Assembly (NCBI GenBank): GCA_902779165.1
Contig: CACZAN010000004.1
Span: 1-64,000 of the forward strand
DNA length: 64,000 bases
Origin: an uncultured Bacteroidales bacterium
Lineage (GTDB): Bacteria > Bacteroidota > Bacteroidia > Bacteroidales > Bacteroidaceae
Direction of reading: 5' to 3'
This document shows, one piece after another, positions 24,232-32,715 of the stretch. The notes beneath the pieces were generated by a model that did no database searches, had not been told where the DNA came from, and saw only the letters and a program-made list of their open reading frames with translations. Within the stretch, counting starts at the first letter, position 1; each line of letters begins with the position of its first letter. The position numbers and the translations under genes were made by a program.

Positions 24232-24765
24232 ATGCTTGCATTATTCCGCACCTTCTTCCACATCGGCCTCTTCACCATCGGTGGAGGCTATGCGATGATT
24301 CCGCTGATTGAGGCCAAGGTGGTGGACGAGAAGCAGTGGATAAGTCGCGAGGAGCTGCTGGATCTGATGGCTGTTGCACAGTCATGCCCAGGTATTTTCG
24401 CAGTAAACATCGCTATCTTCATTGGATATAAGATTCGCGGCACGTGGGGAGCATTGGCATCCACCTTAGGCTGCATCCTGCCCTCCTTTCTCATCATTCT
24501 TGCTATCGCACTCTTTTTCCGTCAGTTCCAGGACAACCCGTGGGTGGCCCGTGCCTTTCGCGGCATCCGCCCGTGTGTTGTTGCCCTCATCGCCGCCCCG
24601 ACGTTCAAGATGGCAAAGACCGCTAAGATTGGCTGGACCAACATTTGGATTCCGGTCCTCGGTGCCTTCCTCATCTGGATGTTCGGTGTCTCTCCCATCT
24701 GGGTCATCGTTGCAGCCGGTTTCGGCGGTTTCCTTTATGGCCAGTTAATCGAGAATAATGTATAA
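24232..24765 (+). CDS. chrA: chromate transporter, first half-size subunit
   Basis: 177 residues from the ATG at 24232. FFHIGLFTIGGGYAMIPLIE, QWISREELLDLMAVAQSCPGIFAVNIAIFIGYKIRG and PSFLIILAIALFF are the signatures of the short-chain ChrA family, which works as a pair of adjacent half-size membrane proteins. About five or six hydrophobic segments are visible. The last residues (ENNV) and the stop are encoded by the start of a downstream repeat element, so the original C-terminus may have been altered. The partner gene lies at 25300, separated by an unrelated gene. Confidence 0.9.
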   Translation: MLALFRTFFHIGLFTIGGGYAMIPLIEAKVVDEKQWISREELLDLMAVAQSCPGIFAVNIAIFIGYKIRGTWGALASTLGCILPSFLIILAIALFFRQFQDNPWVARAFRGIRPCVVALIAAPTFKMAKTAKIGWTNIWIPVLGAFLIWMFGVSPIWVIVAAGFGGFLYGQLIENNV

Positions 24766-24820
24766 TTGATCGCTCGACCTCTGGTCGCTTGATACTTCAA
24801 GAATGTATAATGTATAATTA
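24756..24820. repeat. AT-rich element E2, 65-bp core
   Basis: A 65-bp segment identical, in inverted orientation, to 46381-46445. It begins TAATGTATAATTG, holds the hairpin modules CGCTCGACC and CTTGATACTTCAAG, and ends TGTATAATTA. It overlaps the end of the first chrA gene. A GC-rich ACGCCGTCCCGGCGT hairpin follows it. Confidence 0.95.
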
Positions 24821-24856
24821 TTACGCCGTCCCGGCGTCTCATTCTTCAATAAATAC

Positions 24857-25213
24857 ATGAAAGAGGATAATATATTAGCCGAGAAGAGTTTGGATTTTGC
24901 TGTAAGGACAGTCAACTGCTATAAATTCCTTTCTCAAGAAAAGAAAGAATTTGTAATGTCCAAACAACTGTATAAAAGCGGAACAAGCATTGGCGCTAAC
25001 ATCCATGAAGGATTACAAGCCCAAAGCAAGCCAGATTTTATCAGCAAGATGGGAATCGCCTTGAAAGAAGCAAGCGAGACATCATACTGGCTGAATCTTT
25101 TAGTTAGAACTGAATATATAAGCCAGAAGATGTTTGAGTCATTACTCACTGATTGCGACGAGCTAAGCCGTCTATTAACAGCCATCATAAAGTCATCTCG
25201 TGAAAACAAATAA
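24857..25213 (+). CDS. four-helix bundle protein (S23/IVS-type)
   Basis: 118 residues. AEKSLDFAVRTVNCYKFL, QLYKSGTSIGANIHEGLQAQSKPDFISKMGIALKEASETSYWL and the C-terminal helix match the small four-helix bundle family first found as proteins encoded in intervening sequences of 23S rRNA. The gene is AT-rich and lies between the two chrA halves, bracketed by repeat elements E2 and E3, which suggests that it arrived as an insertion. A paralogue lies in the glycine cleavage operon at 56522-56887. The cellular role is unknown. Confidence 0.9.
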   Translation: MKEDNILAEKSLDFAVRTVNCYKFLSQEKKEFVMSKQLYKSGTSIGANIHEGLQAQSKPDFISKMGIALKEASETSYWLNLLVRTEYISQKMFESLLTDCDELSRLLTAIIKSSRENK

Positions 25214-25262
25214 TTCAATCCTCTTCTTCTAATCACGCCAATACCCCCACAACTGCGCAGCC

Positions 25263-25296
25263 TAATTATACATTATACATTATCAATTATACATTA
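25263..25296. repeat. AT-rich element E3 (terminal part)
   Basis: TAATTATACATTATACATTA-type sequence that ends ACATTA, 3 nt before the ATG of the second chrA gene. It has the right-hand end shared by E1, E4 and E5. Confidence 0.8.
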
Positions 25297-25299
25297 AAA

Positions 25300-25872
25300 A
25301 TGCTTTACCTCCAACTTTTCTACACCTTCTTCCTCATCGGCCTCTTCGGCTTTGGTGGCGGCTATGCCATGATCTCCATGATTCAGGGTGAGGTTGTGAC
25401 TAACCACCACTGGATGACGATGGGTGAGTTCACGGATATCGTTGCCGTCTCGCAGATGACACCTGGCCCCATCGGCATCAACTCCGCCACCTACGTGGGC
25501 TACACCTCCGTCGTCAATGCTGGCGGAGATCATTGGATGGGCATACTGGGGTCGGCCACAGCCACCTTCGCTGTCGTGCTGCCCTCCTTCATCCTGATGT
25601 TGTTGATTTCCAAGTTCCTGATGAAATACAAGAGCCACCCCACAGTGGAGCACATCTTTTTGGGTTTGCGCCCCGCGGTCGTCGGTCTCCTTGCTGCCGC
25701 CGTCCTATTGTTGCTGACGCCCGAAAACTTCTCCACGCCAGCAGAATCCCCTTGGCAGTTTTGGATCAGCGTCGCCATCTTCCTCTTCACCCTCATTGCC
25801 TGCCAGGTCTACAAAATCAACCCCATCCGCGCCCTCCTTTTCTGCGCCCTCGTCGGAATACTACTGTTTTAA
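25300..25872 (+). CDS. chrA: chromate transporter, second half-size subunit
   Basis: 190 residues. FFLIGLFGFGGGYAMISMIQGEVV, TDIVAVSQMTPGPIGINSATYVGY and GLRPAVVGLLAAAVLLLL are the matching half of a short-chain ChrA pair. The two halves are normally adjacent and assemble into one membrane transporter for chromate or sulphate-like anions. The stop TAA is the first triplet of repeat element E4. Specificity for chromate is by family only. Confidence 0.9.
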   Translation: MLYLQLFYTFFLIGLFGFGGGYAMISMIQGEVVTNHHWMTMGEFTDIVAVSQMTPGPIGINSATYVGYTSVVNAGGDHWMGILGSATATFAVVLPSFILMLLISKFLMKYKSHPTVEHIFLGLRPAVVGLLAAAVLLLLTPENFSTPAESPWQFWISVAIFLFTLIACQVYKINPIRALLFCALVGILLF

Positions 25873-26069
25873 TGTATAATTGATAATGTATAATGTATAA
25901 TTAAGCTGGCGCAGAGATAATTGGCTGGTGCTATGAAAACCCAAACGCCGAACGGCGTAATAATTATACATTATACATTATCAATTATACATTATCAATT
26001 ATACATTATCAATTATACATTATCAATTATACATTATCAATTATACATTATCAATTATTCATTATACAT
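25871..26069. repeat. AT-rich element E4 with 14-nt tandem repeats
   Basis: It starts TAATGTATAATTG at the second chrA stop. The middle carries a GGCTGGCGCAG-like segment and a CCAAACGCCGAACGGCGT hairpin, followed by about five tandem 14-nt units (ATACATTATCAATT) and a final ATTATACATTA. The end also encodes the last four residues (MYNE) and stop of comEC on the other strand. It is homologous to E5 over most of its length. Confidence 0.95.
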
Positions 26070-27803
26070 TAACCTCAGCGCCCCCTCTTCAGCGACATCA
26101 TAAACTCTCCACCCCAATTTCAGCGCCTCTGCTTTTAATCTTTCTCTCTGCCATCTGGCCAGGCTGGCATCCAGAACCAACAATCTTGGTCGGAACAACT
26201 GTTCCACCTCCAACAGTCTTCCACCTCGGAATCCACGCGTAATCCAGAGAACATCCACCTCTTTTTTAGAAGTAGTGTGTGCAGCGGTTTTGCCGCTGCC
26301 ATTCCCATCCACCATCACCACCTTCATCCCCTTCACCGCCAGGCTCCTTCTTCCCTTCAGCACCACAGGCTCCTCCGTCAGCCTCCGCTTCCAGAAGCTC
26401 TTAGCGATGTGCACCATCCCAGAGTCGGCGCGCTCTGGCTCCGGCATCAGCAGCCAGCTTTGCTCCGGCGAGGCGATGAGATGCAGAGCCGGACAGGCAC
26501 GATTATGATACACCACCAGCTGCGGCTCCGCCTTACGGCTCCAGAAATCCGGGATGACAGCTCCCGGCAGCGACGTCTCTGCTCTCATCACCCACAGCTG
26601 TGCCGCCACCAACCAGCCGACACCCTTTGCCAGCCACGCAGCCCCGGCCGTCCACACCAGTCCTATCAGCATCACCGCTAAGGCACCATAGACAAGCAAA
26701 GTCGTCAGCGGCACTAACACGATACTGAACAGAGCTCCATACAATGGATACTGATGGAAATAATAACACACCAGCGGCCAGGTCAGCAGTTGTGCACACA
26801 CCGAAACCGCCAGCAGTTTCATCGGCCCCAACAGATAATATCGATCCAAGCGGAAAAGAACAAAGCGCCAGTCTTTATAGCACCACTTGACAAACGGCTG
26901 ATAGAACAGCAAGATACCCGCTACAGCGAGGCACGACAGCTGAGCACCCACATCAAAGAGATATACTGGACGCAACAACAGCATCGCCAGCACCGTGACC
27001 AACAAGATATTCAAGCCCTGATGACGGCGTTGCAGACACGAAGTAAGCATCAGCAGCGTTGTCATCAACGAAGCCCTCACTAACGAGGGCGGCAAGCCAA
27101 CCACGAAGGCATAGCCCCACACAAACAGCGTCACAAACGCCACCAGCGGCCAACGCCAACGCGAATAAACTAACCGAGTGGTAAGCAAGGTGATGAAAAC
27201 ACCCACGATGATTCCAAGATGCAGACCTGAAAGTGCCAGCAGATGACTGGCACCGGCTGCGGCATAGAGGTCACGGGTGTCGCTGCTCAACGCAGAGCGG
27301 TCTCCAAGCGTGACTGCCGCCACGATAGCCATCCGTTCCTCTGTCAAGCCCGCATCCCGCAGGCTTCGCAGGAGGCGGTTGCGCACCTTCTGTGCCGTAC
27401 CCCTCAGCCCCGATTCCTCATCAGTGGACCGCGCCGAAGACGCACTCACCCAGCACCAACGACGATAGTCGAACTCATCGGGATTGCCCCTGTTCACGGG
27501 CGGTCGCTCCATCCGACTCCACGACAACTGCAGTTCCTCAGCATAGGCGGCATAACGGGCAAAGCCCACCAGCGCGAAGAAAACGAACACCAATCCGATG
27601 AACAGAGGACGACTGGTGAAGATCGAACGTCCATCCTGCCAACGATGTGCCGCCCATGCCAACAACGCCACGACAACAGCAGAGCCCCAGAGACAGGCTC
27701 CCAACCAAGGGGGCACAGCCACTGAGGCTCTGTAGAATACCACGTCTGCAGCAACGATACCCGCTACCAGCGACGCTATTAGCAGGATGACGGGACGAGA
27801 CAT
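26055..27803 (-). CDS. comEC: ComEC/Rec2 family competence protein
   Basis: 582 residues. After hydrophobic segments at the N-terminus comes the ComEC core: GDRSALSSDTRDLYAAAGASHLLALSGLHLGIIVG, YAFVVGLPPSLVRASLMTTLLML, LQRRHQGLNILLVTVLAMLLLRPVYLFDVGAQLSCLAVAGILLF. These form the membrane channel for single-stranded DNA uptake. The C-terminal part is short compared with proteins that carry a full metallo-beta-lactamase domain. The last codons and the stop lie in repeat element E4, and repeat element E5 lies directly upstream of the start. Confidence 0.9.
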   Translation of the reverse strand: MSRPVILLIASLVAGIVAADVVFYRASVAVPPWLGACLWGSAVVVALLAWAAHRWQDGRSIFTSRPLFIGLVFVFFALVGFARYAAYAEELQLSWSRMERPPVNRGNPDEFDYRRWCWVSASSARSTDEESGLRGTAQKVRNRLLRSLRDAGLTEERMAIVAAVTLGDRSALSSDTRDLYAAAGASHLLALSGLHLGIIVGVFITLLTTRLVYSRWRWPLVAFVTLFVWGYAFVVGLPPSLVRASLMTTLLMLTSCLQRRHQGLNILLVTVLAMLLLRPVYLFDVGAQLSCLAVAGILLFYQPFVKWCYKDWRFVLFRLDRYYLLGPMKLLAVSVCAQLLTWPLVCYYFHQYPLYGALFSIVLVPLTTLLVYGALAVMLIGLVWTAGAAWLAKGVGWLVAAQLWVMRAETSLPGAVIPDFWSRKAEPQLVVYHNRACPALHLIASPEQSWLLMPEPERADSGMVHIAKSFWKRRLTEEPVVLKGRRSLAVKGMKVVMVDGNGSGKTAAHTTSKKEVDVLWITRGFRGGRLLEVEQLFRPRLLVLDASLARWQRERLKAEALKLGWRVYDVAEEGALRLMYNE

Positions 27804-27810
27804 TGTTTTT

Positions 27811-27970
27811 TAATGTATAATTGATAATGTATAATGTATAATTAGGCTGGCGCAGATATAATTAGGCTGGCGCGATGAAAGCCCAAACGCCGAACGGCTT
27901 AATAATTATACATTATACATTATCAATTATACATTATCAATTATACATTATCAATTATACATTATCAATT
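27811..27970. repeat. AT-rich element E5 with 14-nt tandem repeats
   Basis: Same order of modules and same orientation as E4: TAATGTATAATTG start, GGCTGGCGCAG segments, CCAAACGCCGAACGGC hairpin, then four tandem ATACATTATCAATT units. Its right end supplies the last codons (LIDNV) and the stop of rpe on the minus strand. Confidence 0.95.
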
Positions 27971-28614
27971 AATTTCTTCAACTGCCTTACTTCCTCCGCC
28001 GGATCCGGTTTCCCGAACAGGGCGCTGCCAGCAACATACACGTCCACCCCGGCCTTAGCCAGCAGAGGAGCTGTAGTGCGGTTGACGCCGCCGTCCACTT
28101 CGATGAGAGCCTTAGAACCTGTGCGGATAATCATCTCACGCAGACGACGTACCTTGTCAAGACTGTGTTCGATGAACTTCTGGGCGCCAAAGCCGGGATT
28201 CACCGTCATCAGCATCACAACATCCACATCACAGATGATGTCCTCCAGCGTGGAGATGGGCGTAGAGGGATTCAGCGTCACAGCCGCTTTCATCCCCGCC
28301 TCATGGATCTGCTGTACGGTGCGATGCAGATGCACGCACGCCTCCTGATGCACATTCATGATGGCGGCACCGAGGTCGCGGACTTCGCTCACGAACTTCT
28401 GGGGTTCGACAATCATCAGGTGTACATCCAGCGGTTTGTCGGTCAGTCGCGCCACATGTTGCAATACGGGGAATCCGAACGAGATATTCGGTACGAAGAC
28501 ACCATCCATCACATCCAGATGCAGCCAGTCGGCCTCAGAGCGGTTGAACCACTCCATTTCGCGCTGCAGGTTACTGAAGTCCGCAGCCAAGAGAGAGGGA
28601 GCTATCAGGTTCAT
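27955..28614 (-). CDS. rpe: ribulose-phosphate 3-epimerase
   Basis: 219 residues. IAPSLLAADFSNLQREM, WLHLDVMDGVFVPNISFG, DVHLMIVEPQKFV, LMTVNPGFGAQKFIEH and LIEVDGGVNRTTAPLLAKAGVDVYVAGSALFG are the barrel loops with the metal ligands and catalytic acids. It interconverts ribulose 5-phosphate and xylulose 5-phosphate. The start overlaps the stop of a 47-codon reading frame by 4 nt (ATGA), and the last residues come from repeat E5. Confidence 0.97.
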   Translation of the reverse strand: MNLIAPSLLAADFSNLQREMEWFNRSEADWLHLDVMDGVFVPNISFGFPVLQHVARLTDKPLDVHLMIVEPQKFVSEVRDLGAAIMNVHQEACVHLHRTVQQIHEAGMKAAVTLNPSTPISTLEDIICDVDVVMLMTVNPGFGAQKFIEHSLDKVRRLREMIIRTGSKALIEVDGGVNRTTAPLLAKAGVDVYVAGSALFGKPDPAEEVRQLKKLIDNV

Positions 28615-28754
28615 AACGGTCTGACGGCCCTGGCGAGGGCGCGGATGCGATTAAGGGTGGAAACTTTGGGAGAAGCAGTCCAGCCAAGGGCTGCAAGCTG
28701 ATCTTCAACAGGAATAGGTGTCAGCTGAACCTCGACGAGTAGTGATTGCTCCAT
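28611..28754 (-). CDS. small protein coupled to rpe
   Basis: 47 residues, beginning MEQSLLVEVQLTPIPVEDQL and ending LNRIRALARAVRPL. Its TGA overlaps the rpe ATG (ATGA), a common sign of coupled translation. There is no signal peptide or membrane segment, and the C-terminal half is basic and probably helical. I do not recognise the family. It could also be the degraded tail of a gene once located upstream. Confidence 0.5.
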   Translation of the reverse strand: MEQSLLVEVQLTPIPVEDQLAALGWTASPKVSTLNRIRALARAVRPL

Positions 28755-28821
28755 AGGCATTCATTTTTTGCTTTTCATTTATATAACGTACACACTTCCC
28801 CTTTTATTGTGCAGTCCCCTG

Positions 28822-28853
28822 AAAAAAAACAGGGGCACATTGCTGTGTCCCTG
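28822..28853 (-). terminator. Rho-independent terminator after the C10 protease
   Basis: On the minus strand CAGGGACAC / GTGCCCCTG with a 6-nt loop is followed by eight T. It starts 10 nt beyond the stop codon. Confidence 0.85.
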
Positions 28854-28862
28854 TAAGTAATG

Positions 28863-30626
28863 TTATCGAACCACTTTTCGGCTCTGTTCTCCCTGCTTCA
28901 CGACGAGGATGCCGCGGGCAGGAACGTCCCAGAGGTTGAACTGCCGGCTGGGTGCTGTGTACACCAATCGTCCGGCGGTGTCGTAGACGCGGGTGATATT
29001 ATCGGAAACCTTTGCAGCCTCCTGCCGTACGGCATAGATGCCATCGAGCACAGGCATCGGCGTTCTCACCTCGGAGATCGTACTGGTGGCGGGATCTCCT
29101 GTATAGGTGATATCGTAAGCCACTTCACCACCATGACAGAGGATACTACGCCAAACGCCCTCGCGGTCATCCTTAGAACCAAACGCTATGCGGTAGGTGT
29201 GGCCGGGTTTCAGACCCTTTTCTCCATCAATGAAATAGTAGAAATAGAAATCCTTGTAACTAGCAGAGTTACCGCCATAACCGTAGCCAGACGGAATCGT
29301 GTCGCGGTCCTGCAAGTCGTCGGCAATCACCCAGGTGGTGTTATCTGTCAGATCCTGAGCAAAGAGACCGAAGACGCCCTGAAAGCCAGACGGAGAAAAA
29401 TTCAAGAAGCCGTAAGGCAGATCGCAATAGAGGGTGTGATGTTCCACTTCATCGTCATCCTTTTCAACACCCCAACGGAAGGTGTAGGGATTGCCCGAAT
29501 AGCTCCAAATGTAAGTCTGTCGTTTGTCGGTAGGTAGAGGTGTCGCACGGAACCCCGTAACCATACCATGAATCTCGGTATAATGGTCTTGTCCTGTATT
29601 CGTCATGGGGTCCAGCAATTCTATTGCATAGAATCCGTCGGATACACCGCGCCACCCCCAGTTGACATAGACCATTCCGTCTTCATCCACACCGGAGAAG
29701 ACGAAAGCATGTCCGCCAACCGTAGGATCCGAGGCGCCATAAACTATAGGGGAACGGACTGCCAGCTCATCATAAATAATCTGGTTCCAGTCCTCCTGAT
29801 CACCGCCAAAGTAGGAATAGTCGTAGAACTTGATACACTCCTCAGGATATTGGAAGACACGAGTGAGTGCGAGTCCAACAAAATACACTGTCGTACCAGA
29901 ACCGTCCGACGTATATTCCATGTAGGTAGCATAGCCGCAGTCACGCAACAGCTCCGGGATGTTGTCGCCATAGTTTCCGAAATTCTTGTAAGCATCCTTG
30001 TAGGGCCAGTTGTAGGTGGAGCTGACGTGCTCCGTCTTGTTTTCCGACTTGGTTGTCTTTCCTTGTGGCGAAGTGACGATGTAGGCGCCTTCGAAATCTA
30101 CAGAAGGGGGATACTGACAATAGTTCATACACTGTGCCATTGCGGTAGCAATACAACCGGCAGGATAGTTGTTAGGTGTCTTTCGGTCGAAGGGATATTC
30201 CTGGCTCCACTTTGTGGTGACAAAGTTTTCCACCGGAGTGAAGGATGCCGTGCGCTTCGGAGCTTGCATCCTTCCGGCCTCAATGGCCTCCAGATTGCTG
30301 TTTACCCGTGAGAGGTACCATCTTACGCTGGGAGGCATATTCGTAGCATCGAAACTCTCGGTGGAGTAAGCAATAATCGGATCCACACGATCACTCTTTG
30401 CCACAATGACGAAGCCTTGTGCGTCGGCCGGAGTGAAGACGCCGTAAGTCGGCTCCTCGATAATGCACCGGATGTCGCGAAGAGCCGATTGCCCTTGGAT
30501 GCCTTTTACTTCGGCGCCCTGAAGTTTGGAGGCTGCGATGGACTGCATCTCAGAGAGGGAACGGTTGTCTGCAAATGCCGCCAGAGCCAGAAGACAGAAT
30601 AACGTTGAAAGTAGTTTTCGATTCAT
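28863..30626 (-). CDS. C10 family cysteine peptidase (streptopain/interpain-like) with C-terminal sorting tail
   Basis: 587 residues. The order is signal peptide, inhibitory prodomain to about residue 135, a catalytic domain with C158 in YPAGCIATAMAQ and H306 in VGGHAFVFSG followed by YVNWGWRG, then a beta-rich region and a C-terminal tail ITRVYDTAGRLVYTA...GILVVKQGEQSRKVVR. The tail resembles type IX secretion sorting domains. Relatives include SpeB of streptococci and interpain A of Prevotella, which cleave host proteins. The gene lies downstream of the SusC/SusD/lipoprotein genes on the same strand, separated by a hairpin. Confidence 0.93.
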   Translation of the reverse strand: MNRKLLSTLFCLLALAAFADNRSLSEMQSIAASKLQGAEVKGIQGQSALRDIRCIIEEPTYGVFTPADAQGFVIVAKSDRVDPIIAYSTESFDATNMPPSVRWYLSRVNSNLEAIEAGRMQAPKRTASFTPVENFVTTKWSQEYPFDRKTPNNYPAGCIATAMAQCMNYCQYPPSVDFEGAYIVTSPQGKTTKSENKTEHVSSTYNWPYKDAYKNFGNYGDNIPELLRDCGYATYMEYTSDGSGTTVYFVGLALTRVFQYPEECIKFYDYSYFGGDQEDWNQIIYDELAVRSPIVYGASDPTVGGHAFVFSGVDEDGMVYVNWGWRGVSDGFYAIELLDPMTNTGQDHYTEIHGMVTGFRATPLPTDKRQTYIWSYSGNPYTFRWGVEKDDDEVEHHTLYCDLPYGFLNFSPSGFQGVFGLFAQDLTDNTTWVIADDLQDRDTIPSGYGYGGNSASYKDFYFYYFIDGEKGLKPGHTYRIAFGSKDDREGVWRSILCHGGEVAYDITYTGDPATSTISEVRTPMPVLDGIYAVRQEAAKVSDNITRVYDTAGRLVYTAPSRQFNLWDVPARGILVVKQGEQSRKVVR

Positions 30627-30652
30627 AAATAAACTCGTTTGTTAGGAAGAGG

Positions 30653-30683
30653 TGTGCCAGTCCCCTTGAAGAGGACTGGCACA
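30653..30683 (-). terminator. hairpin between lipoprotein and C10 protease genes
   Basis: An 11-bp stem TGTGCCAGTCC / GGACTGGCACA with a 9-nt loop and no good T-run. It may attenuate read-through or protect mRNA ends rather than stop transcription fully. Confidence 0.5.
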
Positions 30684-30728
30684 GAGGGATTTATTTCACC
30701 TTGTCCGTAATGGGACAAAGAGAGGGAA

Positions 30729-32696
30729 TTAGCGGGTGAAGCGCTGGAAGGCGGGTTTGGCGGAGTAGGGCTGAGCCAACTTCACACTCTTCCAAATGGT
30801 CTTACGCTTGAAGGTCCTGCGAGCGCCCTTCAGATTCAGCTTAGCAGCAAGAGGAGCCTTTTGGGCCTTGACGCCAGCGGCGGGATCCAGGACGAAGGTC
30901 TCGGGACCACTCTCAGACATCCACTGATATGTGTTAGGATTCTGAAGGATGTAATAGATCGGGTTGAAGCTGAAGGTTGAAGATTCGGGATCGTAGATGC
31001 AAGGATAAGCATCGAAATAAGCTTCGTTGCCCGTGAATTCAACCACGTCGGATACCCAAACGTCACCATAACCTTCGTAAGACAGTCCGGTGTACTGAGC
31101 AGGTATGGAGCACTTATTGGTCTCCTTATCCCATGTGAACTGGAAGTCCACATCGTAGAACCAGTGGCTGATCTTGAAGACATCTTCCCTATCGTCACGC
31201 TTGCTGAAGGCCAGTCCTTCATCAGGAGTGGGTTCATCGAACATGGCCATATAAGTATATGTACCTGTGCCGATCTGAGTCCAAGTGACATTATTCAAAA
31301 TGATGTCGGCTGTACCGAAATCTTTTTCGCCATCTTCATCGGTGAACTGGATGTTCAGAACAATGTCGTTGACATCAATGCTGTCTCCGATTTCTACCGT
31401 GTTGAATTTGGATTCTTTAGTATTAATCATTGCATAGATGGACGTGTTCATCGGAGCCGTGGTGAGACCCGTTTCCTGCAGGAAGAAATAATCTGCGAAA
31501 TCATCGGGGATTACGATCTTGCCACTCCTGACAAAGAAATAGAGATCATAACCCTGAGCAAAGGCATTCTGAATGCGATAGGGCACACCATACTGCTCAA
31601 GGAATACAGAGTCGCAGTTATCCGTTGTGACCGTGCAAACAGCCTTCTGCAACATGATGTTGCTGGAGACTTCACCCGTCTCGGAGTTGGTGAGATCAAA
31701 GGTCTTCACATCACTCCATTCGAAGTCATCATCGAACTTAGCTTCGTAGGTTACCACAGGCTCATAGCCGGGGAAGGTGATGATGACCATTTTATCCTGC
31801 TGGGTGTAGTTCCAACCGCCGACACCGTTCATGTAGTAGAAGGGAGCAATCTGAATCTGCGTGGGCAGACCATTCTCCTGATAACCAAGCACCTTGTTGT
31901 GGCTCCAGTTGGACTCTTCATGTGTACTACCAAAACCATAGGGATGGCATATAAGGATTTCTGCACCATAGTCAGGCATTACATAACCGGTGTTCAGGTC
32001 TTCCTCGAAGCCAATGAGATCCGATTGTGTCACAGTAACGCCACCTAAGACATCACCTTTTTTGAGAATCGAGACAAAGGCCTGCTGAGTCTGATTACCA
32101 TCAAGTGTAAGACCTGCATTAGCTGCAATCTCATCAAAGAGATTATCGAAGCGGAACTTCATTGGATCATCATCGCGGACATAGACATCAAATTGTCCTG
32201 AAGCTTGATTAAAACAGTATTTGAAGTTATCTTGAATCGTACCCTTTCCTACCAGATTCCACTTAATACGTGTCACGTTCAGCGTGTAGGAAACATCCTG
32301 AGAATAGGAGGACACGAGGTCGGGGTCAGAGGATGTCAGGGTCAGCGTGTATGTCTTACCGATTTCAGCCTTGGGGAAATCCACGGTGATGTAAGCCACG
32401 CTGTCGCCATCAGCGAAGACGGCATCGCCCACGGTGAATACGCCATCAGTATTCTCCGCAACATCCATTTTAATGGTGCGTGCACCGATCGTATCGCGAC
32501 GATAGATGGCGATGGTAGCCGTCGTAGCAGCTGTAGGATCAAGCTCCACCTGTTGAGTGGTGTTCTCGAAATAGACATTGGCGTAGTTGGGGTTAGCATC
32601 CCATTCGCCCGGCGCTGTTCTGTCCTCGTCCTTACAAGCCACGAAAGCAGCAACGACGGAGAGCATCAACAGGCTATATTTGAATATCTTTTTCAT
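30729..32696 (-). CDS. SusE/F-position surface lipoprotein
   Basis: 655 residues. The signal MKKIFKYSLLMLSVVAAFVAC ends in a lipobox, followed by an acidic KDEDR stretch that favours surface export. Residues about 40-135 look like a beta-sandwich with SYTLNVTRIKW at its end, and the rest is a long beta-rich region without a named motif. It is the third gene after SusC and SusD, the position of SusE/SusF-like ligand-binding lipoproteins. The C-terminal 40 residues are unusually basic. Confidence 0.8.
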   Translation of the reverse strand: MKKIFKYSLLMLSVVAAFVACKDEDRTAPGEWDANPNYANVYFENTTQQVELDPTAATTATIAIYRRDTIGARTIKMDVAENTDGVFTVGDAVFADGDSVAYITVDFPKAEIGKTYTLTLTSSDPDLVSSYSQDVSYTLNVTRIKWNLVGKGTIQDNFKYCFNQASGQFDVYVRDDDPMKFRFDNLFDEIAANAGLTLDGNQTQQAFVSILKKGDVLGGVTVTQSDLIGFEEDLNTGYVMPDYGAEILICHPYGFGSTHEESNWSHNKVLGYQENGLPTQIQIAPFYYMNGVGGWNYTQQDKMVIITFPGYEPVVTYEAKFDDDFEWSDVKTFDLTNSETGEVSSNIMLQKAVCTVTTDNCDSVFLEQYGVPYRIQNAFAQGYDLYFFVRSGKIVIPDDFADYFFLQETGLTTAPMNTSIYAMINTKESKFNTVEIGDSIDVNDIVLNIQFTDEDGEKDFGTADIILNNVTWTQIGTGTYTYMAMFDEPTPDEGLAFSKRDDREDVFKISHWFYDVDFQFTWDKETNKCSIPAQYTGLSYEGYGDVWVSDVVEFTGNEAYFDAYPCIYDPESSTFSFNPIYYILQNPNTYQWMSESGPETFVLDPAAGVKAQKAPLAAKLNLKGARRTFKRKTIWKSVKLAQPYSAKPAFQRFTR

Positions 32697-32715
32697 ACTA
32701 TATAGTTGTTATTGA

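Noticed and set aside
24232..25872. ChrA split as a frameshifted pseudogene
   Set aside because: Short-chain ChrA proteins are naturally encoded as two half-size genes. Only the intervening four-helix gene and the repeats are unusual.
25967..26056. Possible CRISPR array in the 14-nt tandem repeats
   Set aside because: Units are contiguous with no unique spacers, and there are no cas genes nearby.
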